Assembly: GCA_013041785.1 (NCBI GenBank)
Contig: JABDRK010000352.1
Coordinates: forward strand, 1-5,233
Length of the DNA stretch: 5,233 nucleotides
DNA from: Eudoraea sp.
GTDB taxonomy: Bacteria; Bacteroidota; Bacteroidia; Flavobacteriales; Flavobacteriaceae
Reading direction: 5' to 3'
Each line of letters opens with the position of its first letter. Positions within the stretch are counted from its first letter, which is position 1. The notes under the pieces were generated by a model. It was not told the origin of the DNA. It did no database searches and saw only the letters and a list, made by a program, of their open reading frames with translations. Made by a program: the position numbers and the translations under genes. Of the stretch, positions 1 through 5,233 are shown one piece after another.

Positions 1-387
1 CAAATGCTTGTTCCCGGGACCATGTGGGCTGAGTACCACAAGGAAGTTGGGAAGCTTATGACGAGCGAATTATTGGGCCTGGGATTACTGGACAAGGCCG
101 ATGTGAAGAATGAAGATCCCGATTGGCCCGCCTATAAAAAGTATTTTATGCATGGCACCAGTCACCATATCGGATTGGACACCCACGATTATGGCCCCTT
201 AAAGACCCCAATGAAAGCGAATATGGTCTTTACCGTAGAACCCGGTATCTATATCCCGGAAGAAAACTTCGGAGTCCGAATCGAAGATGATGTGGTAATT
301 CAGGAAAAAGGGGCTCCCCTGAACCTTATGGGCGAGATACCTATTGAGGTGGAAGAGATTGAAACCCTTATGAATTCGGGGAACTAA
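1..387 (+). CDS. pepP: Xaa-Pro aminopeptidase (aminopeptidase P, M24B), C-terminal part
   Basis: This is the C-terminal end of a gene that starts before the window; the reading frame is open from base 1 and stops at TAA 385-387. Aminopeptidase P removes the N-terminal residue from cytoplasmic peptides whose second residue is proline, using a two-metal (usually Mn) pita-bread-fold site. Numbering from the Met at position 4, the fragment shows HGTSHHIGLDTHD (50-62), whose His54 matches a metal ligand and His61 the substrate/proton-shuttle His of E. coli PepP. It also shows FTVEPGIYI (76-84), with metal ligand Glu79, and VRIEDDVVI (91-99), with metal ligand Glu94. The ending EVEEIETLM matches the usual PepP tail, so the C-terminus is intact. 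The N-terminal domain and the two Asp metal ligands lie outside the window. Its last 20 bp overlap the 3' end of convergent brnQ. The family call is firm. A related M24 prolidase is the alternative, but the HGxSHxxGLDxHD form favours PepP. Confidence 0.93.
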   Translation, partial: QMLVPGTMWAEYHKEVGKLMTSELLGLGLLDKADVKNEDPDWPAYKKYFMHGTSHHIGLDTHDYGPLKTPMKANMVFTVEPGIYIPEENFGVRIEDDVVIQEKGAPLNLMGEIPIEVEEIETLMNSGN

Positions 388-1684
388 TTTTTGGCTTCTG
401 CTTATTCCTTGACTGATACCAGTTGGCTAGCAGCAGGGCCAATAAGGCCGGAATGGTCCATCCCAGGTTGAACTTTGTAAAAGGAATATACCGGGTTATG
501 GGGTTCATGTATTCCCCCCATCCCAGGCTGTTCATGAAGTCCGGAATACTAAAAAGGACAGTAATGGCAACAACCCATTTAAAAACGGCCGCAGACACCC
601 ACTTTTCAGGCATGGCATTGAGGAGGATCAGGACTATGGTGACGGGATAGATGAACATCAGTGCAGGAACGGCTACAGCAATTATATAATCCACATTTAA
701 TTGGCCCATAAGCACACCTAATAGACTTCCGGTAAAAGCCGTGAGGGTATATGCCGTTTGAGAATTATTGAAGCGGGATTTTACAAAATCGGCCGTGCCC
801 GTAACTATGCCGACTGCGGTGGTAAAACAAGCAAGGCTTATCAAAACACTCAAAAGCAGGTTGGCCTGATTCCCCAGGGTAAAGGAGCTGATCGCACTTA
901 CCAGGCCGGTGCGGTTAATGTCCGGATCAAACTGATCGTGAAGCAGTGCCCCGCTAAGGATCAGTCCGCCGTAGATTAGTAAAAGCCCCATTCCGGCTAT
1001 CCATCCCGCCCGGGCAATCATATTTCTTTTCTGATTGTAATCCCCGGATTGCTGCTTAAGATTCAAGGATACAATTACCACACCACCTACAACCACAGCC
1101 CCTACCGCACCGAAGGTCTGATACCCTTCTAATATCCCATAAGAAACGGGTTGTTCAATAATGGAAACTCCAAAATCCCAGGATGCGGTAAATACCGAGA
1201 CTCCTATGATTGCTAACAGTATGATAACTATGGCCGGGGTAAGGAATTTCCCAATGATGTCCATGATTCTGGAACGATTCATCACAAATATGAAAACCAG
1301 GATAAAGTATATAGTACTGGTTAGCAGGGGTGAGGAATCGAATAATGGAGCAACACCCATTTCATGGGTAACCGAAGCGGTGCGTGGGGAAGGGAGTGTT
1401 ATTGAAATGGCATAAACGGCATAGCAATAGGTCAAACTGAACCAGGGAGATACCTTTTTGCCAAAATCGAACATAGTGCCCTGCAATTTAGCATGAGCCA
1501 TTATGCCCAGGATGGGTATAAACACTGCTGATATGGAAAAACCTAGAATGAGCAACCACCAGTCGCCTCCGGATTTGAGTCCAAGCTGGGGGGGTAGGAT
1601 CAAATCGCCTGCTCCAAAAAACAGCGAAAACAGGGCCAGGGCCATTATCAGGGTTGCTTCCTGTTTTTTCCATTTGAATTTCAC
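368..1684 (-). CDS. brnQ: Branched-chain amino acid carrier, LIVCS family (BrnQ)
   Basis: This is an inner-membrane secondary transporter that takes up leucine, isoleucine and valine with Na+ or H+. From a GTG start at 1684 it is 438 residues, the usual family length. The family signatures are in order: FFGAGDLILPPQLGL in TM1 (about 22-36), PRTASVTHEMGVAP, a Gly/Val-rich helix after EGYQTFGAVGAV, and LACFTTAVGIVTGTADF. Hydrophobic segments are consistent with about 12 helices, followed by a polar C-terminal tail. The frame stays open upstream to a GTG at 1756, which would add 24 residues with no counterpart in BrnQ. The 1684 start is preferred because the protein then begins KFKWKKQEATLI, as BrnQ proteins typically do just before TM1, and because a box like that of thiL sits 4 nt upstream. 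Residue 27 is Asp (GAT, 1604-1606) where the family usually has Asn (GAGN). The gene overlaps the convergent pepP by 20 bp. The family is certain; the start and the coupling ion are not. Confidence 0.95.
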   Translation of the reverse strand: MKFKWKKQEATLIMALALFSLFFGAGDLILPPQLGLKSGGDWWLLILGFSISAVFIPILGIMAHAKLQGTMFDFGKKVSPWFSLTYCYAVYAISITLPSPRTASVTHEMGVAPLFDSSPLLTSTIYFILVFIFVMNRSRIMDIIGKFLTPAIVIILLAIIGVSVFTASWDFGVSIIEQPVSYGILEGYQTFGAVGAVVVGGVVIVSLNLKQQSGDYNQKRNMIARAGWIAGMGLLLIYGGLILSGALLHDQFDPDINRTGLVSAISSFTLGNQANLLLSVLISLACFTTAVGIVTGTADFVKSRFNNSQTAYTLTAFTGSLLGVLMGQLNVDYIIAVAVPALMFIYPVTIVLILLNAMPEKWVSAAVFKWVVAITVLFSIPDFMNSLGWGEYMNPITRYIPFTKFNLGWTIPALLALLLANWYQSRNKQKPKISSPNS

Positions 1685-1688
1685 GGGG

Positions 1689-1696
1689 TAAATGTA
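1689..1696 (-). promoter_or_regulatory. Possible -7 box of brnQ (TACATTTA)
   Basis: Read on the minus strand, TACATTTA lies 4 nt (CCCC) before the proposed GTG start of brnQ. It differs from the Bacteroidota -7 consensus TAnnTTTG only at the last base. Its sequence and spacing resemble the box ahead of thiL, TACTTTTG-TCCC-ATG. No convincing TTG (-33) element is seen at the expected distance, so this is weak and would imply a nearly leaderless mRNA. Confidence 0.25.
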
Positions 1697-1752
1697 GGGC
1701 AAACCGTCGTAAATATTACCACTTGTCGAAAATGTGATAAAAATCACCGGCT

Positions 1753-1830
1753 TCACTCAATAAATCCAATGAAAGCGTCGTTCAGTAAAAAGAATACGGT
1801 GATTGGAAGTGAAAGTATGTTGAATCGCAT
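1753..1830 (-). CDS. Possible 25-residue hydrophobic leader ORF upstream of brnQ
   Basis: On the minus strand an ATG at 1830 opens a 25-codon frame encoding a mostly hydrophobic peptide (MRFNILSLPITVFFLL, then a short tail). It ends in TGA at 1753-1755. A G-rich stretch, AGGGGGA, ends 6-7 nt before the ATG and could act as a Shine-Dalgarno site. The stop overlaps the in-frame upstream GTG of the brnQ frame at 1756 in a GTGA junction, as in translationally coupled genes. Against it: the product is tiny, no family is recognised, flavobacteria rely little on Shine-Dalgarno sites, and a chance ORF of this size is expected. It could be a leader peptide, a small membrane protein, or nothing. Confidence 0.2.
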   Translation of the reverse strand: MRFNILSLPITVFFLLNDAFIGFIE

Positions 1831-1878
1831 GGCAGATCCCCCTAAAATCTCAGCCTGCGTCCCAATTAAACCTACATT

Positions 1879-2097
1879 ATGAAAAAAGTATTTTGTTCAA
1901 TTTTCGGGCACCATTATTCTGTCTCTAAGAAAGTTACCATGCACATCAAAGAATACAAATGTGTACACTGCGGCAAGCAGGTTACTACGGATGTCAGCGG
2001 CAACCTTTCTATATTAACCCCGGAACTTCAGGAAATCAACCAGACCCTGGAAGACCTTTACCAAAAAAGACACGGCACCATTCATCAGGTAGCCTAA
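1879..2097 (+). CDS. Small GHxY/CxxC protein, probable metal binder (DUF1660-like)
   Basis: This 72-residue soluble protein has no known function. It starts KKVFCSIFGHHY (residues 2-13), giving Cys6, His11 and His12, and continues to YKCVHCGK (26-33), a CxxC knuckle with Cys28 and Cys31. This layout, Cys-x4-GH-x-Y then CxxCG, resembles the short DUF1660-type proteins found in bacteria and phages. Cys6, His11 or His12, Cys28 and Cys31 could together hold one zinc ion. Residues 47-64 (TPELQEINQTLEDLYQKR) look like a polar amphipathic helix. The ATG at 1879 is the only sensible start; an A-rich stretch (ATTAAA) lies just upstream and no strong ribosome binding site is seen. It stands alone between divergent brnQ and convergent thiL, whose stop is 2 bp away, so context does not reveal its job. 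That it is a real gene is likely from the conserved motif; the family name is from memory. Confidence 0.8.
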   Translation: MKKVFCSIFGHHYSVSKKVTMHIKEYKCVHCGKQVTTDVSGNLSILTPELQEINQTLEDLYQKRHGTIHQVA

Positions 2098-2099
2098 AT

Positions 2100-3149
2100 C
2101 TATTCTGAGGTAAACGCATTCCATCCCTGAGCGGTTAAAGGAATTTTTGAATTATTCCTGGAAATCAAGTAAGCGCCTTCTTCCTTTTCTGTTACATGCC
2201 CCAAGACAGTAAAGTTAGGGTTGCCCTTAATTTTCGGGAATTTTTTTTGGTCAATGGTGAAGAGGAGTTCATAATCTTCCCCTCCGCTTAGGGCCACAAG
2301 GGAGCTATCCAGATTGAACTCTTCACAGGTGCTTATCACATTAGGATCCAAGGGTATCTTATCCTCATAGACAAAACATCCCACATCACTCGCTTTGCAA
2401 AGGTGCAGTACTTCTGAAGATAGACCATCGCTGATATCAATCATGGAGGTTGGCTGTACTCCCAACTTTTTAAAAAGTTCAATGATATCCTTTCGCGCTT
2501 CGGGTTTGAGTTGTCGCTCCACCAGATAGGCGTAAGGGCTGAGGTCGGGTTGGTTTTCAGGATTCACGGCAAATACCTCCTGTTCGCGCTTTAATACCTG
2601 TAAGCCGAGATAAGCACCCCCAAGATCTCCGGTAACCACAAGAAGGTCATTGGGTTTGGCCCCGGAACGGTAGACTACCTCTTCCTTTTTGGCAGTGCCA
2701 ATAGCCGTGACACAAATAAGCATTCCCTTGGTTGAAGAGGTAGTATCACCCCCAACCAGGTCCACCTGGTACAATTCACAGGCCAGAGCGATCCCCGAAT
2801 ACAATTCTTCCAGGGCTTCCAGAGGGAAGCGGTTAGAAACCGCAATAGAAACTGTGATTTGTGTCGCCTTGGCATTCATGGCATAAACATCGCTCAGATT
2901 TACCATAACGGCCTTATACCCCAAATGCTTGAGCGGCATATATCCCAGGTCAAAATGTACGCCTTCCACCAGAAGATCTGTGGTAACTATCGTATCCTCA
3001 TCCTTAAATCGCAGTACAGCGGCGTCGTCCCCAACTCCTTTGATTGTTGTTGGCTGGTTGATTTTAAAATGCTGGGTGAGGTGGTCAATCAGCCCGAATT
3101 CGCCAATATCCTGCAGGGAGGTCCTTGAATTTTCTTTGTTCTCAAACAT
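2100..3149 (-). CDS. thiL: Thiamine-monophosphate kinase (ThiL)
   Basis: ThiL phosphorylates thiamine monophosphate with ATP to thiamine diphosphate, the last step of cofactor synthesis, in the cytoplasm. The 349-residue protein is full length, slightly longer than the E. coli enzyme. Family motifs appear in order: GVGDDAA (38-44, Mg/ATP site), TTDLLVEGVHFD (56-67), KAVMVNLSDVYAM (79-91), LVGGDTT (131-137, metal-binding Asp), PNDLLVVTGDLGGA (166-179), DISDGLSSE (238-246) and SGGEDYELLFT (288-298). The key acidic residues of these motifs are all present. The ATG at 3149 places the first motif at the normal distance and sits 4 nt after a good Bacteroidota -7 box. No other thi gene and no TPP riboswitch is visible nearby, so it seems to be a stand-alone unit expressed from its own promoter. 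Its stop lies 2 bp from the stop of the convergent small gene, with no clear terminator. SelD and PurM share the fold, but the motif set is that of ThiL. Confidence 0.97.
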   Translation of the reverse strand: MFENKENSRTSLQDIGEFGLIDHLTQHFKINQPTTIKGVGDDAAVLRFKDEDTIVTTDLLVEGVHFDLGYMPLKHLGYKAVMVNLSDVYAMNAKATQITVSIAVSNRFPLEALEELYSGIALACELYQVDLVGGDTTSSTKGMLICVTAIGTAKKEEVVYRSGAKPNDLLVVTGDLGGAYLGLQVLKREQEVFAVNPENQPDLSPYAYLVERQLKPEARKDIIELFKKLGVQPTSMIDISDGLSSEVLHLCKASDVGCFVYEDKIPLDPNVISTCEEFNLDSSLVALSGGEDYELLFTIDQKKFPKIKGNPNFTVLGHVTEKEEGAYLISRNNSKIPLTAQGWNAFTSE

Positions 3150-3153
3150 GGGA

Positions 3154-3161
3154 CAAAAGTA
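3154..3161 (-). promoter_or_regulatory. Probable -7 promoter box of thiL (TACTTTTG)
   Basis: On the minus strand TACTTTTG matches the Bacteroidota primary-sigma -7 consensus TAnnTTTG exactly. It is followed by TCCC and then the thiL ATG. Transcription starting a few bases after the box would begin at or next to the start codon, giving a leaderless or near-leaderless message. The -33 element is poor: only a TTA at 3178-3180, 16 nt upstream, stands in for the usual TTG. Confidence 0.45.
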
Positions 3162-3226
3162 AGGAGTGCGCAGAGATTAATCTTATCTTTATACGGAAAA
3201 AGAAAACTAAGCTAAGGCTAATTGTT

Positions 3227-4480
3227 ATGAAAAAACCCCTGTTTTTATTGGTGTTGATGCTATTTATGGGATGTTCCTCCGACAATGATTCCCCGGCGCC
3301 TGATAATGACCAGATGAGCGGAGAGGAGAACCCTGTTGGGGAAGGTGAAGCCGAGGGCAATTTTGTGCCCTGCGATAATGGCATGGCCGGGGTATACCCT
3401 TGTTCTGGATTTGATCTCCTGGGGCAGATTAATCTGTCCACTTTCAATGCTTCATCGGGAAATGATGTTTGGGGCTGGACCGATACCACCACAGGCAGGG
3501 AATATGTGCTCATGGGGCTGGATAACGGGACTGCTTTTGTAGATATTACAGATACGGAGAACCTCATCTACCTGGGGAAACTACCAACAGCCACGGCTTC
3601 AAGTGCCTGGCGCGATATTAAGGTCTACCAGGATCATGCTTTTATTGGTTCTGAAGCCAATGGACACGGGATGCAGGTTTTTGACCTCACCCGCCTCCGA
3701 CAGGTTAGCAACCCACCGGTTCAGTTCACTGCTGATTTCCGGTATACGGGATTTGGCAATTCCCATAACATAGTAATCAATGAAACCACCGGTTATGCCT
3801 ATGCCGTTGGCACCTCCAGGGGCGATGCTTTTAACGGGGGGGCTCATTTTATAGATATCAGCGATCCTAAAAATCCGGTTGCCGCCGGAGGCTATGGCGA
3901 TAGCGGCTATACACATGATGCCCAGGTGGTCACCTATAACGGGCCGGACGCCGATTACACCGGGCGGGAAATTTTTATCGGGGCCAATGAAAACCAGGTA
4001 GTGCTGGCCGATGTTACAGACAAAAATAATCCGGTAACCATAACAACATTAACCTATCCTAACCTGGGCTATACGCACCAGGGGTGGTTTACAGAAGACC
4101 AGCGGTACTTTATCTTTGGGGATGAATTGGACGAATTGAATGACGGATTTGCCTCGCGCACCCTGGTTTTTGATTTTGAAGATCTTGATAATCCTGCACC
4201 TCATGCCACTTACCTGGGTCCCACTTCGGCCATAGATCACAATGGGTATGTTAAGGATGAGGAATTCTACCTGGCCAATTATACCGCTGGTGTGCGAATA
4301 CTCGATATTTCAGGTATTTCAAATCAGACATTGACCGAAGTTGGCTACTTTGATTCTTTCCCGGCAAGCAATACGGCCCAGTTTAATGGGGTATGGAGCG
4401 TATACCCCTTCTTTGCCAGTGGGAAGGTGGTAATCAGCGATATCAATTCCGGGCTGTTCATCATAAGCAAGACACCATGA
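3227..4480 (+). CDS. Choice-of-anchor B family lipoprotein with LVIVD-type repeats
   Basis: This is a 417-residue predicted envelope lipoprotein of unknown function. The ATG at 3227 was chosen over upstream starts (frame open from 3125) because it begins a lipoprotein signal: KK, a hydrophobic core and FMGC, with the lipidated Cys at residue 16. An acidic, disordered linker follows (about 17-45). The domain then shows the choice-of-anchor B pattern: a likely disulfide pair Cys49/Cys59 before GFDLLG, SAWRDIKV (126-133), SEANGHGMQVFDLT (142-155), SHNIVINE (179-186), GYTHDAQ (227-233), GYTHQGWFTED (281-291), GDELDE (298-303), AIDHNGYV (335-342), AGVRILDIS (354-362) and FNGVWSVYPFF (386-396). Repeated DITD/DISDPKNPV-type strands (about 105-113, 209-218, 261-270) are LVIVD-like and suggest a beta-propeller. 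Other members carry different anchors (LPXTG-type or sorting tails); this one uses a lipid. It overlaps the next lipoprotein gene by 4 bp, so both are probably made together. The family is confident; the ligand or activity is unknown. Confidence 0.9.
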   Translation: MKKPLFLLVLMLFMGCSSDNDSPAPDNDQMSGEENPVGEGEAEGNFVPCDNGMAGVYPCSGFDLLGQINLSTFNASSGNDVWGWTDTTTGREYVLMGLDNGTAFVDITDTENLIYLGKLPTATASSAWRDIKVYQDHAFIGSEANGHGMQVFDLTRLRQVSNPPVQFTADFRYTGFGNSHNIVINETTGYAYAVGTSRGDAFNGGAHFIDISDPKNPVAAGGYGDSGYTHDAQVVTYNGPDADYTGREIFIGANENQVVLADVTDKNNPVTITTLTYPNLGYTHQGWFTEDQRYFIFGDELDELNDGFASRTLVFDFEDLDNPAPHATYLGPTSAIDHNGYVKDEEFYLANYTAGVRILDISGISNQTLTEVGYFDSFPASNTAQFNGVWSVYPFFASGKVVISDINSGLFIISKTP

Positions 4481-5233
4481 TGCGGATAAGTTCAATATTA
4501 ATCTTGCTGGGCCTGGCAATCCTGGCGGTTTCCTGTAATGCGGATGATGATATAAGTTTGGCTGATACCACAGATACTTTTCAGGGCGAGGTCGCCTGGG
4601 TAAAAAGCTATGGGGGTTCCGGGGATGAAACCGCACAATCAGTGATAGAAACCAGTGATGGAGGTTATGCTATTCTTGGGTTTACCAATAGCACAGATGG
4701 GGAGCTGCAGGGCAAGGTCTTGCCCGTTAATGATTATTGGTTGTTGAAGCTCGACACCGACGGCAATCTGGAATGGACCAAAACTTATGGGGGCAGCAAG
4801 GACGACAGGGGGCAAGCAGTTATCCAGACCTCTGACGGGGGATTTGCCATTACCGGATATGCCATGAGTGATGATGGGGATGGAAGCAACAATAACGGCT
4901 TTCATGACAACTGGATTTTGAAACTCGATCCACAGGGGAATCTTGAGTGGGAAAAAAGCTTTGGCTTTTCCGGACACGATCATTCCTATGATCTGGTCCA
5001 AACTTCGGATGGCGGATTTTTCTTTGTTGGCTTTTTGGACATCACTTCAGCTCTTGCCGATGGAACCTACGGAAAGGGTAACACCTTAACCCGGCATGGC
5101 GTTGGCGAATTCTGGGGGACGAAGATCGATGCCTTGGGGAACCTGGAATGGAGAAGGTACTATGGAGGGACCAACAACGACAGGGCCCATGCGGTAGTCC
5201 GTTCGGATGACGGAGGATTTGTAATGGCGGGTT
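4477..5233 (+). CDS. Repeat lipoprotein, probable beta-propeller, N-terminal part
   Basis: This ORF runs off the window; 252 codons plus one base are visible and no stop is reached. The ATG at 4477 overlaps the previous stop as ATGA (a second ATG follows at 4480). The start MMRISSILILL through AVSC is a lipoprotein signal with lipidated Cys20, followed by NADDD, an acidic stretch like the surface-export signals of Bacteroidota lipoproteins. The rest is about 60-residue repeats: aromatic-GGS-x-D near 45, 104, 162 and 229; (T/S)(S/D)DGG(Y/F) at 59-64, 118-123, 176-181 and 243-248; and W-LKLD-x-x-GNLEW around 88-100, 146-158 and 213-225. Such DGG/W-LD repeats occur in many Bacteroidota extracellular proteins and probably form propeller blades. 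Blade 3 carries a 9-residue insertion and changes LKLD to TKID. The protein is likely outer-membrane anchored and made with the choice-of-anchor B protein upstream. Function is unknown; the fold is inferred from repeat pattern. Confidence 0.85.
   Translation, partial: MMRISSILILLGLAILAVSCNADDDISLADTTDTFQGEVAWVKSYGGSGDETAQSVIETSDGGYAILGFTNSTDGELQGKVLPVNDYWLLKLDTDGNLEWTKTYGGSKDDRGQAVIQTSDGGFAITGYAMSDDGDGSNNNGFHDNWILKLDPQGNLEWEKSFGFSGHDHSYDLVQTSDGGFFFVGFLDITSALADGTYGKGNTLTRHGVGEFWGTKIDALGNLEWRRYYGGTNNDRAHAVVRSDDGGFVMAG
4591..5233 (+). repeat. Protein-level tandem repeats, three full units and a partial fourth
   Basis: Within the second lipoprotein gene, units of about 174-201 bp repeat at protein level: 4591-4770, 4771-4944, 4945-5145 and 5146 to the window end. 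Each holds a (S/T/Y)(Y/F)G opening, a central DGG and, in the complete units, a closing (K/T)(L/I)D..GNL. The DNA itself is diverged, with different codons between units, so this is an old repeat and not a recent expansion. Confidence 0.75.

Noticed and set aside
1685..1756. N-terminal extension of BrnQ from the GTG at 1756
   Set aside because: The extra 24 residues have no counterpart in BrnQ proteins, whose TM1 begins close to the N-terminus. The GTG at 1684 gives the normal length.
1769..1882. A 37-codon + strand ORF whose TGA overlaps the ATG of the small 1879 gene (ATGA)
   Set aside because: It has no recognisable motif, a low-complexity polar composition and no ribosome binding site. 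It lies opposite the possible brnQ leader ORF, so at most one of the two is likely to be real. The ATGA overlap alone is weak evidence.
2139..2159. AGGAAT/ATTCCT inverted repeat as a terminator
   Set aside because: It is only 6 bp, mostly A/T, has a 9-base loop, and lies inside the thiL coding region without a following T-run in the right place.
3184..3191. TATCTTTA as a -7 box for the lipoprotein operon
   Set aside because: It is one mismatch from TAnnTTTG and suitably placed, but no TTG-like -33 element lies upstream, and such near matches are frequent in A+T-rich spacers.
3125..3226. Upstream start for the choice-of-anchor B protein
   Set aside because: It would place 34 mostly charged residues before the lipoprotein signal peptide, and it overlaps the thiL start. 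The ATG at 3227 gives a proper signal peptide.
4319..5001. Minus-strand open frames at 4319-4636 and 4639-5001
   Set aside because: They lie opposite the two lipoprotein genes, whose signal peptides, repeats and family motifs establish the + strand as coding. The translations show no family features.

Overview
The window looks like an ordinary stretch of a Flavobacteriaceae (Bacteroidota) chromosome of moderate G+C. Evidence for this is two lipoproteins with short lysine- or arginine-led signal peptides followed by Asp-rich residues after the lipidated cysteine, a choice-of-anchor B family protein, a small GHxY/CxxC protein of a kind common in flavobacteria, and a Bacteroidota-type -7 box (TAnnTTTG) directly ahead of thiL. 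No rRNA, tRNA, CRISPR array, insertion sequence or phage structural gene was seen. The assignment is inference from gene content.

Layout: positions 1-387 (+) hold the C-terminal part of an M24B aminopeptidase P. Its 3' end overlaps by 20 bp the 3' end of a convergent branched-chain amino acid carrier gene, brnQ (368-1684, -). A 194-bp divergent spacer (1685-1878) separates brnQ from a 72-residue putative metal-binding protein (1879-2097, +). That small gene ends only 2 bp from the end of the convergent thiL (2100-3149, -; thiamine-monophosphate kinase). A 77-bp divergent spacer (3150-3226) then leads to two lipoprotein genes on + that overlap by 4 bp (ATGA): a choice-of-anchor B / LVIVD-repeat protein (3227-4480) and a repeat protein of probable beta-propeller fold that runs off the window (4477-5233).

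The first three fifths are housekeeping: peptide breakdown (aminopeptidase P), branched-chain amino acid uptake (BrnQ) and thiamine diphosphate synthesis (ThiL). They are independent transcription units in alternating orientation, not a pathway. Both convergent junctions are extremely tight and show no obvious terminator. The last two fifths are an operon of two predicted envelope lipoproteins, both probably beta-propellers of unknown ligand. This pair is the least characterised and most interesting part of the window.

No defence system, mobile element or clearly novel machinery is visible. The most notable details are the lipoprotein pair, an Asn-to-Asp change in the conserved GAGN motif of BrnQ, promoter-like boxes placed 4 nt from the thiL and brnQ start codons, and a possible 25-codon leader ORF upstream of brnQ.
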